NCBI RefSeq assembly: GCF_004341205.1
Contig: NZ_SLUL01000009.1
Span: 1-64,000, forward strand
Reading direction: 5' to 3'
From: Thermolongibacillus altinsuensis
Lineage (GTDB): Bacteria > Bacillota > Bacilli > Bacillales > Anoxybacillaceae
DNA length: 64,000 nt
The notes beneath the pieces were generated by a model. That model made no database searches. It was not told the origin of the DNA and saw only the letters and a list, made by a program, of their open reading frames with translations. Shown here one piece after another: positions 53,198 through 62,800 of the stretch (positions are counted from its first letter, which is position 1; each line of letters opens with the position of its first letter). The position numbers and the translations under genes are program-made.

Positions 53198-55661
53198 GGA
53201 TGTAGAGCTAGTCCGAATCGAAACAAAGGCATTGACGCTCGTGATAAAAGGAAAGCCTTATCACGAGCAATACCGGAGCCTCCATCAATATAGACAAATG
53301 GATATTCATGAGTTCATGGAGTTTTCGGTCAATGGAGAAGACATTGAAGAAGTCAGCGTATTCGATATCGAGCAACAAAAACTTGTCGAATGCTCCCAGC
53401 ATCGGCCGATCTTTTTTGAAAATGGTGTCTATCAAGTCATCGTTTCTCCAAAAACAGACGGTTTGTTCACGTTTTATCACGAACATCCGCTTTTGCGAAA
53501 GGCGATTAATCGCGTTCAAATCGGTTCTCATTATGTGTTAATGGGCAATCTTCAATTTCGCAATGAAGTCGGTCTGTCGACGTTTGAAATAAGAAACGGG
53601 AATCGAACGATTTTAGAAGTGACCCTTGAAATTTTCCCGACCAAACTAAACTATAAAGAAGATTATCAAAAGCTGCTTCAAGAAGTGAGCGATGAAATTT
53701 ACAATCTTGCTTTCCATTTTATAAAGAAAACATATCAACGGGCGAAAGCCAAACTCGACGGCACTCCGTCACGAAGCGAATTTTTTCGCCTCATGGAAGC
53801 GCACTTTCACGATTTTTTACAAGCGATCAATCAAATTGAGCGACAACCGCATCATCAGCTCGTTACCACGCATGTGAACGTAAGAGGAGATCAGCTCGGT
53901 CGCCTTGATCAAAAAGGAAGACAATATTTGCGAAAAAGACCGCAATTATTTTGTGAAGTGACAAATGGAATTGTCATCCATCATCGTTCTATCATGCCGA
54001 TAGCGGGATTAAAAATGAAAAAAGAACTGACGTACGATACATTAGAAAATCGTTTTGTCAAATGGATGATGATACGATTGATTCATAAATTAACAGATTT
54101 ATTTGAGAAAGTTCAATCCAAAAACAAACGATATGAAGCGGAACCGGATCCCGATTTGCTTGAAAAGATTGCGAACATGAAAAAGGAATTAGAAAAGAAA
54201 ACAAAAAACCGATTTTGGCAACCAATCGGAAAGCTCGATCGTTCCGTGATGAGCCTTGTTTTGCAGATGGCTCCGGGTTATCGCGATGCTTTTCAAATTT
54301 ATTTGATTGTGACAAGAGGCCTTGCGCTTCAAGGAAAGCTGTACCAAATGTCCGTGAAAGATGTCGCCACGTTATATGAGTACTGGACGTTTTTGAAATT
54401 AGGACAAATATTAGGGAAAAAGTATAAGCTCGTGAGTCAGGACATCATCCAGGTCAATCGCACTGGCTTGTTTGTCAACTTAGAAAAAAACCGCTCCGCG
54501 ACAAGAGTATATGAACATCCGCATACAGGCGAAAAAATTGTTTTAACGTATCAAAAGTACGAAGGGAAACTGCCGACGATTCCGCAAATTCCCGATACGA
54601 TGTTGGCGATTGAAAAGAAGGGAAAAGACTACACGTACAATTATATTTTCGACGCCAAATATCGCATTGATTTTGCGGTTGAAGGAAGCAGCTATCATCG
54701 AAATTATCAACTTCCAGGGCCGATGGAAGAAGATATTAACACGATGCATCGCTATCGTGATTCACTCGTTGTCCGCCACAATGGTCCGTACGAAAGAGCG
54801 GCATTTGGCGCCTATGTGTTATTCCCGTGGTACGATGAGGATGGTTACGAAGAACATAAGCTATACAAAAGCATTAATGAGGTCAATATTGGCGGACTGC
54901 CATTTTTGCCAAATGCGACACGTTTAGTCGAACAACTCATCGAGCGGCTTATCGAAAAAAGCCCAGAGGAACTGCAGAAGGAAGGGATTCTTCCAAGAGG
55001 AACAATCGAAGAATGGCAGTCTTCTTTAGATGAGAAAGTGATTGTCGGCATGGTGCCGTACGAACAAAATTATCATGCCCATCTCCAGCACCGCTTTTAT
55101 CACATTCCTGTGAAGCGATTAAAAAAAGGTTGGCAAGAAGCGAAATACATTGCGCTGTATCCAAAAAAAGGAGCGGCGCCGATCAATGGGGTGACTTGCT
55201 ATGGGAAAATTGTCGATGTGAAATTCGTAAAACGATTCGGGATTCATGAATTACCAAAAAATAGTTCGGAAGAGTACGTGAAATTTGAAATAGAAAGCTG
55301 GCATTTTTTAAAGAACATTGTGAGACCAGTGGGATATGGGATATCGGTCTATACGCTGACAACGTTAAACACATTAAAAGAAGCAAAAGAGCTGCCTGAA
55401 TTATTTATGAAATCCAAAGAGGAAATCACTTTATGGAGAATGCTCAGGAGACTTTCCGATCGAATTCGGTTTGATTTGGATGATCGATACTTAGATAAAG
55501 CGTCAAAAATCGAAGCATATCGAATCAAAGACATCGTGATTAAATTAGCCGATCATCAGTTAGTGATTACGAAAGGGGACGAAATCAAAACGTTGCCAAT
55601 GGATGACTTACTGAAACAGCCATCGATGGTGTTTAAGGAAATTTTGAGGGTGATGGGGTGA
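53166..55661 (+). CDS. DUF2357 / PD-(D/E)XK nuclease partner (McrC-like)
   Basis: 831 residues, ATG 53166 behind AAGGAGGTTGG inside the McrB gene end. The N-terminal two thirds is a DUF2357-type region (GLSTFEIRNGNRTILEVTLEI, LTYDTLENRFVKWMM). The nuclease core has YEYWTFLKLG and IFDAKYRIDF, with the D-x-K pair near residues 494-496. The C-terminal ~200 residues (WQEAKYIALYPKKGAAPING, YGKIVDVKFVKRFGIHELP) look like a beta-rich module, possibly a DNA-binding PUA/EVE-like domain; this is tentative. It should cut DNA under control of the McrB-type GTPase. Confidence 0.85.
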   Translation: MALHLSGLAHEDVELVRIETKALTLVIKGKPYHEQYRSLHQYRQMDIHEFMEFSVNGEDIEEVSVFDIEQQKLVECSQHRPIFFENGVYQVIVSPKTDGLFTFYHEHPLLRKAINRVQIGSHYVLMGNLQFRNEVGLSTFEIRNGNRTILEVTLEIFPTKLNYKEDYQKLLQEVSDEIYNLAFHFIKKTYQRAKAKLDGTPSRSEFFRLMEAHFHDFLQAINQIERQPHHQLVTTHVNVRGDQLGRLDQKGRQYLRKRPQLFCEVTNGIVIHHRSIMPIAGLKMKKELTYDTLENRFVKWMMIRLIHKLTDLFEKVQSKNKRYEAEPDPDLLEKIANMKKELEKKTKNRFWQPIGKLDRSVMSLVLQMAPGYRDAFQIYLIVTRGLALQGKLYQMSVKDVATLYEYWTFLKLGQILGKKYKLVSQDIIQVNRTGLFVNLEKNRSATRVYEHPHTGEKIVLTYQKYEGKLPTIPQIPDTMLAIEKKGKDYTYNYIFDAKYRIDFAVEGSSYHRNYQLPGPMEEDINTMHRYRDSLVVRHNGPYERAAFGAYVLFPWYDEDGYEEHKLYKSINEVNIGGLPFLPNATRLVEQLIERLIEKSPEELQKEGILPRGTIEEWQSSLDEKVIVGMVPYEQNYHAHLQHRFYHIPVKRLKKGWQEAKYIALYPKKGAAPINGVTCYGKIVDVKFVKRFGIHELPKNSSEEYVKFEIESWHFLKNIVRPVGYGISVYTLTTLNTLKEAKELPELFMKSKEEITLWRMLRRLSDRIRFDLDDRYLDKASKIEAYRIKDIVIKLADHQLVITKGDEIKTLPMDDLLKQPSMVFKEILRVMG

Positions 55662-55745
55662 GATGATGAATGCCAGGTGATTCGCAGTATGTTATAATTC
55701 CTGATGGCAGAAACTGTGATGATCAAGATGAGGGGAGAGAACATC

Positions 55746-55991
55746 ATGCGTTTTGACATCCGATTAGATGGCTACATCGTCAACTGTGATAAAGATCACG
55801 ATGAATTTTTAGCAGCATTCACTGAGTGGCTCGAGTCAAACGGTTGGGGATACGCAGGAATGTCGCTTCCAGTGACGGAGGAAGAAGATATCGAAGCGGA
55901 AATTGAAAACATGCTGAAAAATGATCATTATAAAAAATGGGGGACTTTTTCGTTGCCTGATGATGACGAAGAGGAGGAAGAGAGCGAGTGA
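55746..55991 (+). CDS. Small acidic protein, unknown function
   Basis: About 81 residues from ATG 55746 behind GAGGGGAGAG. The start (MRFDIRLDGYIVNCDKDHDE) and middle (FLAAFTEWLESNGWGYAGMS) look folded. The tail is extremely acidic (DDDEEEEESE). I do not recognise the family. It sits between the McrC-like and HelD-like genes. A degraded copy of its 3' end precedes the McrB gene. A mimic of DNA or an inhibitor of a nuclease is conceivable from the acidic tail, but not shown. Confidence 0.75.
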   Translation: MRFDIRLDGYIVNCDKDHDEFLAAFTEWLESNGWGYAGMSLPVTEEEDIEAEIENMLKNDHYKKWGTFSLPDDDEEEEESE

Positions 55992-56004
55992 GCTCTCTTT
56001 TTTG
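55981..56004 (+). terminator. Terminator of the small acidic gene
   Basis: AGAGCGAGTGAGCTCTCTTTTTTG: stem AGAG(C) with GCTCTCT, then six T. The stop codon lies in the hairpin. The same hairpin occurs at 51282-51307. Confidence 0.75.
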
Positions 56005-56219
56005 ATGGAGAAATGCTATAGTAGATAAGATTTTTTGAAGGAAACAATGTACCTTTGTTAATGGTAGGTATTTTGTTTGTTCGACAAAATTCTACATTTT
56101 TCGCGATATTACTTTAGTAAAATGTAATCGTGTGTAATGTGGTTACGGGGAGAGACTGGAAATATATTGTTATGAGCTTTAAAAAACTTTCAAAGTAATT
56201 AAAAACGGTGGGGATATAA

Positions 56220-58682
56220 ATGCAAGAAATTATCCAGAAAGAACAAGAGCGGTTGGATTCTACTATATCCATTATTGATGAGTTAGTTGAGGATAAAAAA
56301 CAAAAGATGAATAAGGTTGCAAATGATATTGTTGAAGCACAGCTTATTGAATATGCGAAAAAGGAAGTAAAAAAACTTCAAGATATACGACAAAATCCGT
56401 ATTTCGGTCGCTTGGATTTTGAAGACGAGTTCGGAAAAGAGACAATTTATATTGGTAAAAAGGGAGTCGAAAAAGATGGTGAGCTTGTTGTCGTTGACTG
56501 GCGTACCGAATTAGGAAAACTATACAATGCTTATCAAGGGGTTCAAAAAACGTTCCAAATCGGCAAAGAAAATCGTCCTGTTACGATCAATGGAAAACGA
56601 GGAATTATAATTAAAGACGGCAAGGTTATTAAAGTTACCGATATTGGACAAACAGGAATCGTTGAAAACGAAAATGGCGAAAAAGTAAAATACATGGATG
56701 ATTATTTGAAAGAAATTCTTACAAACACCGAAGAAGCTTATAAACTACGTGATATTATATCTAGTATTCAAGCCGAACAAGATGAAATTATCCGCCTGCC
56801 ACTGAAAGATACGATTATCGTCCAAGGTGCGGCTGGGAGCGGAAAATCAACGATTGCACTGCATCGCATTTCATATCTTTTATATCAATATCACGAGCAA
56901 GTCAAACCGAAAGATATTCTTATTTTAGCGCCGAACGAGATTTTCTTATCTTATATTAAGGATATCGTACCGGAAATCGAAATTGAGGGGATTGAACAAC
57001 GAACATTTTACGATTGGGCATCTACTTATTTTACCGATGTTCATGATATTCCTGACTTACATGAGCAATATGTACATGTATACGGATCAACGGAAAAAGA
57101 AGATTTGATAAAAATTGCCAAATATAAAGGGTCGCTTCGATTTAAAAAGCTTCTAGATGACTTTGTTGAGTACATCGGCAATACGATGATCCCGCATGGG
57201 GACGTCGTTATTGAAAGCGGGGTTATTCTTTCCAAAGAAGAAATTCATCAATTTTATCACGCAAAAGAACATTTGCCTCTCAATGTACGCATGAAAGAAG
57301 TAAAAGAGTTTATCTTAAATTGGAGCAATGAACAAATCAACATTCGCAAACAACAAATTGAGGATGAATTTGAGGAAGCGTATCGGAAATGGGTTGTAAC
57401 GCTTCCGGAAGGAGAAGAAAGAAAAGCGGTATATGAGGCATTAGAAAAAGCGAAACAATTGCGAATGAAGATCTTTCAAGAGAAAATGCAGCATGAAATC
57501 TCGCTTATTGTGAAAAAGATGGAAAATATTCCTGCGTTGTTAATGTATAAATCGGTGTTCCAGAAAAAAGTATTTGAGAAATTTCATCCGGATATCGATG
57601 AAGAATTGCTAAGTCTTTTACTGAAAAACGGAAGACAAATTAAACAGGAACGTTTTATGTATGAAGATATTGCCCCGCTCATTTATTTAGATGCGAAAAT
57701 CAATGGAAAAAAACTGCAGTACGAACACATTGTTATTGATGAAGCGCAAGATTATAGCCCGTTTCAACTTGCGATTATGAAAGATTATGCGAAATCGATG
57801 ACGATTTTAGGCGATATTGCACAAGGAATCTTTTCTTTCTATGGACTTAACCGTTGGGAAGAAATAGAATCGTATGTTTTTAAAGAAAAAGAGTTTAAAA
57901 GACTTCACTTGCAGACAAGCTACCGTTCAACAAAACAAATTATGGATTTAGCCAACAGGGTGTTATTAAATAGCAATTATGATTTTCCGCTTGTCATTCC
58001 TGTAAACCGTCCAGGGGACGTTCCTACGATTAAGAAAGTCGAAAGCATCGGTGAGCTTTATGATGAAATAGTAAATTCGATACGATTATTTGAAGAAAAA
58101 GGTTATAAAAAAATTGCGATTTTAACAGCGTCTAAACAAGGAGCCATTGATACGTATGACCAGTTAATGAGACGTCAAATTACGCAAATGGAAGTGATTA
58201 CAGAAGGAAACCAAGCGCTGAAAGAGAAAATCGTTATTATTCCTTCTTATTTAGTCAAAGGACTTGAGTTTGATGCGGTGATTATCGAAGATGTAAGCGA
58301 CGAGACATTTAAAGATGAAACGCAACATGCTAAGATGTTGTATATGTCTATTACTCGTGCTCATCACGACTTACATCTATTTTATCGTGGAAATATATCG
58401 CCGCTATTGGAAGAACGAGACCCTAGCGCGCCGCCAAAACCACGTAAATCGTTTGCCGATTGGTTAATTACGGATATAAACGATCCATATGTGGAACCAC
58501 AAGTGGAAGCGGTAAAGCGTGTGAAAAAGGAAGATATGATTCGATTATTTGATGACGAAGAAGAAGAGTTTGTTGAAGAAGCGTTTGAAGATGACCGCGA
58601 ACGATATTACGATTTCCATGCTTGGTTAAAAGTTTGGCACCGCTGGGCGGAAATGCGAAAACAATTAGACGAAAAATCGTAA
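56220..58682 (+). CDS. HelD-like superfamily 1 helicase upstream of BREX
   Basis: 820 residues. The N-terminal coiled coil (about 1-55) and NPYFGRLDFEDEFGKETIYIG, VVVDWRTELGKLYNAYQG are HelD hallmarks. HelD binds RNA polymerase and removes it from DNA. The motor domain has Walker A GAAGSGKSTIALHR (about 202-210), Walker B VIDEAQDYSPFQ (about 504) and the LVKGLEFDAVIIED, YMSITRAHHDL motifs. The C-terminus (about 760-820) is acidic. The brxA start lies only 13 bp downstream, so the helicase is probably co-transcribed with BREX. It could instead be a UvrD-like repair enzyme; the HelD motifs favour the former. Confidence 0.85.
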   Translation: MQEIIQKEQERLDSTISIIDELVEDKKQKMNKVANDIVEAQLIEYAKKEVKKLQDIRQNPYFGRLDFEDEFGKETIYIGKKGVEKDGELVVVDWRTELGKLYNAYQGVQKTFQIGKENRPVTINGKRGIIIKDGKVIKVTDIGQTGIVENENGEKVKYMDDYLKEILTNTEEAYKLRDIISSIQAEQDEIIRLPLKDTIIVQGAAGSGKSTIALHRISYLLYQYHEQVKPKDILILAPNEIFLSYIKDIVPEIEIEGIEQRTFYDWASTYFTDVHDIPDLHEQYVHVYGSTEKEDLIKIAKYKGSLRFKKLLDDFVEYIGNTMIPHGDVVIESGVILSKEEIHQFYHAKEHLPLNVRMKEVKEFILNWSNEQINIRKQQIEDEFEEAYRKWVVTLPEGEERKAVYEALEKAKQLRMKIFQEKMQHEISLIVKKMENIPALLMYKSVFQKKVFEKFHPDIDEELLSLLLKNGRQIKQERFMYEDIAPLIYLDAKINGKKLQYEHIVIDEAQDYSPFQLAIMKDYAKSMTILGDIAQGIFSFYGLNRWEEIESYVFKEKEFKRLHLQTSYRSTKQIMDLANRVLLNSNYDFPLVIPVNRPGDVPTIKKVESIGELYDEIVNSIRLFEEKGYKKIAILTASKQGAIDTYDQLMRRQITQMEVITEGNQALKEKIVIIPSYLVKGLEFDAVIIEDVSDETFKDETQHAKMLYMSITRAHHDLHLFYRGNISPLLEERDPSAPPKPRKSFADWLITDINDPYVEPQVEAVKRVKKEDMIRLFDDEEEEFVEEAFEDDRERYYDFHAWLKVWHRWAEMRKQLDEKS

Positions 58683-58695
58683 AGGTTGGGATGTA

Positions 58696-59295
58696 GTGTT
58701 GAAGAAATATTCCGGAGGGTTTACAGCGGAACACCTTTATAGAAATGAAATGAAAACCATTGTTCATTTACAACTACAAGGATTATCGAAAGAGGAAATA
58801 AAGAAAAAAGTTTTTGAAGGAAATTTACTTCATTGTCGCAGCGAGGCGGCAATAAAAGACCTATTTCCTCGCGTTTATCGACGAGCCGAAGTCCTTGATC
58901 AGCAGCTAAAGTTTTTTCTAATACATGGAGCACGTTCCGACCAAAACGCGCTCCTACTATATGCATTTTTAAAGCGTTTTACGTTTCCTCGTGATTTTGT
59001 TTTGGAAGTGATTCATTATAATATGAAAAAGTTTAAGTCAACGGTAACAGAAGGAAATATTCGCACGTTTTTTGAAGAAAAGGAACAGCAATATGAACAA
59101 GTGAGAAACTGGACCGATAAAACAAAATATAAACTAAAGCAAGTGATGTTAAAAATAATAGTAGATGCCGAATTGCTTGAGAAAAATGGAAACGAATACG
59201 AAATCAAACCGATTCCATTAAGCAGAGAGTTGCGTGATTACATCGAACGAAATTCGGCGTATCGCGATTTACTCATCTTAACATTAAACGAATAA
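58696..59295 (+). CDS. brxA: BREX protein BrxA (DUF1819)
   Basis: 199 residues from GTG 58696; AAAGGTTGGG lies upstream. The DUF1819 pattern is clear at the ends: GGFTAEHLYRNEMKTIVHLQ near the start and EYEIKPIPLSRELRDYIE near the end. BrxA is a small DNA-binding component of the BREX anti-phage system, which blocks phage replication while the host is protected by methylation. It is the first dedicated BREX gene here, 13 bp after the helicase and 15 bp before brxB. Confidence 0.92.
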   Translation: MLKKYSGGFTAEHLYRNEMKTIVHLQLQGLSKEEIKKKVFEGNLLHCRSEAAIKDLFPRVYRRAEVLDQQLKFFLIHGARSDQNALLLYAFLKRFTFPRDFVLEVIHYNMKKFKSTVTEGNIRTFFEEKEQQYEQVRNWTDKTKYKLKQVMLKIIVDAELLEKNGNEYEIKPIPLSRELRDYIERNSAYRDLLILTLNE

Positions 59296-59310
59296 TATAG
59301 GAGGTTTGCA

Positions 59311-59850
59311 GTGGAGATTCAAAAAAAATTAGATCGGTTTTTTGAAGAAATTCAAAAAGATGAATTTTTGCAGATGAGAGGATTAGGAAATGAAGTACCG
59401 TATTTCATTTTTGATTACGAACCGGAACATGAGTTAATTGTTCGTCAATCGGTCCGATATTTTACGAATCGGACTCATTTAAACATTAAAGTGCTCAATT
59501 TATTGAAAATGGTTATTGAACTATTTGACGATATTGGATTAGAAGGGTTAAAACAATTTGAGGAAGAACAAGGAACGGAAGCTTTGTTTGACGCTTTGCG
59601 CCCAACGATCGAAGAAGAGGAGCTAGTAGACAAAATTGCCGAAGCGGCAGAACAAGCACAAATCATTTTTATCACCGGTGTTGGGAGTGTATTTCCATTA
59701 GTACGCGCTCATGAATTGCTAAATCAATTACATCCGAAAGTAACCAACGTGCCAATCGTTATTTTTTATCCGGGAACATATACAGGGCAAGGCTTGAGCC
59801 TATTTAATCGTTTCGAATCCAACGGATATTATCGGGCATTTTCTATCTAA
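59311..59850 (+). CDS. brxB: BREX protein BrxB (DUF1788)
   Basis: 179 residues from GTG 59311, behind TAGGAGGTTTG. Residues ELIVRQSVRYFTNRTHLNIK, then the end TNVPIVIFYPGTYTGQGLSLF and NGYYRAF match DUF1788. BrxB is a core BREX component of unknown biochemical action. The stop (59848-59850) leads directly into the brxC region. Confidence 0.93.
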   Translation: MEIQKKLDRFFEEIQKDEFLQMRGLGNEVPYFIFDYEPEHELIVRQSVRYFTNRTHLNIKVLNLLKMVIELFDDIGLEGLKQFEEEQGTEALFDALRPTIEEEELVDKIAEAAEQAQIIFITGVGSVFPLVRAHELLNQLHPKVTNVPIVIFYPGTYTGQGLSLFNRFESNGYYRAFSI

Positions 59851-59870
59851 TGGACAGAGGAGGGTTCGCA

Positions 59871-62800
59871 TTGTTACAAAACACATTTACTATTCAGGAA
59901 CTTTTTATAAAGCCGATTGACCGTGAAATTAATGGGGTAGTGCAAGCGGGACAATACGACGAAAAAGTGGTTCACAGCGAATTAGAAGAATATGTTATGA
60001 CGAAAGAAATCAGCGAAAATATGAAGTATTTCTTTGAAAACTACACTTATAGTTTTGACCATCCGACGACAAAAATAGGGGTATGGATTTCCGGCTTTTT
60101 TGGTTCAGGTAAATCTCATTTTCTAAAAATCTTATCTTATTTGCTTAACAACGAAACCGTATATGGCAAACGAGCGGTTGATTTCTTTGCAGAAAAAACA
60201 GATGACCAAAAATTATTAGAAATGATGCAGCGATCCGCTACGTTTGATAGCCATGCGATTTTATTTAACGTTGATTCCAAATCAGCGGGCGGCAAAAAAG
60301 ATAAAGCAACTATTGTAGAAGTATTTTTAAAAGTATTTAACCAATATTTAGGATACTCTCCAACGCTTTGGATTGCCCATATCGAGCGGCAATTGGCAGA
60401 CGAAGGAGTATATGAGGAATTCGTAAGACATTTTGAAGAAATAGAAGGGAAACCATGGAAGGAAGAACGGGCGCGGGTTTTATTAAAACGCAAATCGTTT
60501 ATTCAGGCGTTAGCTAGATTAGGGTATGACGAAGAAACGTCGGCAGGCTTCTTGGACGCGGCTAAGAAAACGTTTGAAATCAGTTCTGAAGAATTCGCGA
60601 AAATTGTTGCAAAACACGTCAAAGAAAAAGGAGACAACTACCGCCTTACGTTCCTTGTCGACGAAATCGGTCAGTATATTGGCGATGATCCGAACCTTAT
60701 GTTAAATCTACAAACCGTTGTCGAAGATTTAGGAAACTATTGCCAAGGAAAAGTGTGGGTGATTGTTACTTCTCAAGAACAAATCGATGCAGTAACAAAA
60801 ATTAAAGGCGCTGACAATTTTTCTAAAATTCAAGGCCGTTTCGCAACACGTATTCACTTGACGAGCTCTAATACGGATGAAGTCATTAAACGCCGTCTAT
60901 TAGAAAAAAGTCCGGCAGCTGCCGATCATTTGAAAATTGAATTTGAGCAAATCGGACAAAGTTTAAACAATACGTTAACGTTTGAAAAAGATACGTGCGT
61001 GCTTCAAAGCGGATTCAAAAATGAAGAAGAATATGCGGCGATTTATCCGTTCGTCCCATATCAAGTCGAATTGTTGCAACGGGTTTTTGATAAAGTACGC
61101 CGCCAAGGGGAGGCGGGGGCTCATTTAGCGCACGGAGAACGCTCCTTATTAAACGCCTTCCAGGAAGTTGCGTTGCAATTAAAAGACCAAGATACAAACC
61201 AATTGGCCCGTTTTTCCCAATTTTATGAAACGGTTAAACGATTTTTAAGCACCTCTGTTTCGGCGACGATCGCATCGGCAGCGAAACGCGAAGGCATCAC
61301 AGAGTTTGACGTTGAAGTGTTAAAAGTGTTATTTATGATCAAGGGGATCGAGCAGATTAAAGCAACGGTGGAAAATATTACCACTTTGCTTGTTGACAGT
61401 GTAGACTGCATAAAAAATGATTTAGAAAAAGAAGTTCGCCGTTCGTTAAACCGTCTTCGCCGAAACATGTTAATTGCGGAAAATGCGGATAAAACGTTTG
61501 TGTTCTTAAGCGATGACGAACAAGAGATGAATCGCGAGATTGAACACGAACATATTAACGAAGCAAATGTCATTGATGAGTTGGGCAAAATATTTTTCGA
61601 AGATATCGTGCAAATGAAATCATATCGTTATCAAAAAACACATGACTTTGAATTCAATAAAATATTTGATACGTACACTCGCGGTGGGCGAACGAATGAA
61701 CTAACCCTTCAAGTATACACGGGAGATGTCACGGAAGAACAAGCGCGAGCCGAGGCAAACTCAGGCATTTTAGTCATGCATATTCCACAAGAATTTACCG
61801 AAAAGTTTTTTGAACCGATGGAATACGCGTTGAAAATCCGATCCTATGCAAATAAAAAAATTTCAACGAGCTTAACGGAAAGACAACGTAAAATACTGGA
61901 TGAAAAACGCCAACAAATCACCGAATTTGAAAAGAAAGCAAAAGAAGCGCTAGCCGAAGCGTCGTTGCATGCGACTTACTATGTTCAAGGACAAGAATAC
62001 CGTTTTAACGGCAGTTTAGAAAATCAGCTGCAAAGTGCATTTGAAATTCTTGTCCGTAATACGTACAGCTACTTAAGCTATATGGAAGAGCCGGTTCCTG
62101 TCAAAAACGCGAACGATACGATTTATGAATGGGCAACAAAAGGTCTTCCAGCGAAATTAGATGGAACGTTTGCCAACCATCTTGCGTATGACACGGTGTT
62201 TCGTTTCCTTGAACAAAGCCGCAATCGGCAAATGGTGACGATGAAATTGCTTGTAGAAAAATTTAAAAGCGCGCCTTACGGCTGGAGCGAAAACGATATT
62301 GCCGGATTAGTAGCTGCTTTAATGCATGATGGAAAAATAAAATTAACGTATTTAGGAGAAAGTTTTGATACGAGTCATCCACAGTTTATTTCTTGGATTA
62401 CAAAAGCGTCGGAACGCGAAAAAGTAATGATTGAGGCGCAAATCGCCATTCCAAGCCACAAACGTAAAATCGTCGTAGAAATGATGCGGGAGTTATTTAA
62501 CTTCTACGATGTTGGCGAAACGTATGATGAAATTGCAAAGAACATTCGCGTGCAAATGCAAAAACATTTCTTAGAACCAATAACAGAGATGCTGAAAATA
62601 AAAGAATATGAAGATCCGCAATATCCATATCCAGGCGGCATTCAGCTCGCGAAATTAAAGAATAGCATCGAGGAATTGTTGTCTTATTCCAAGAGCGAGA
62701 ATCTCGTTGAGGAATTCATTGAGTTGGATGAAGATTTGGAGGAATGGCTTGAGGATATACAAACTTTATCTGCATTTTATACAAAAACGGCCATTCGTTA

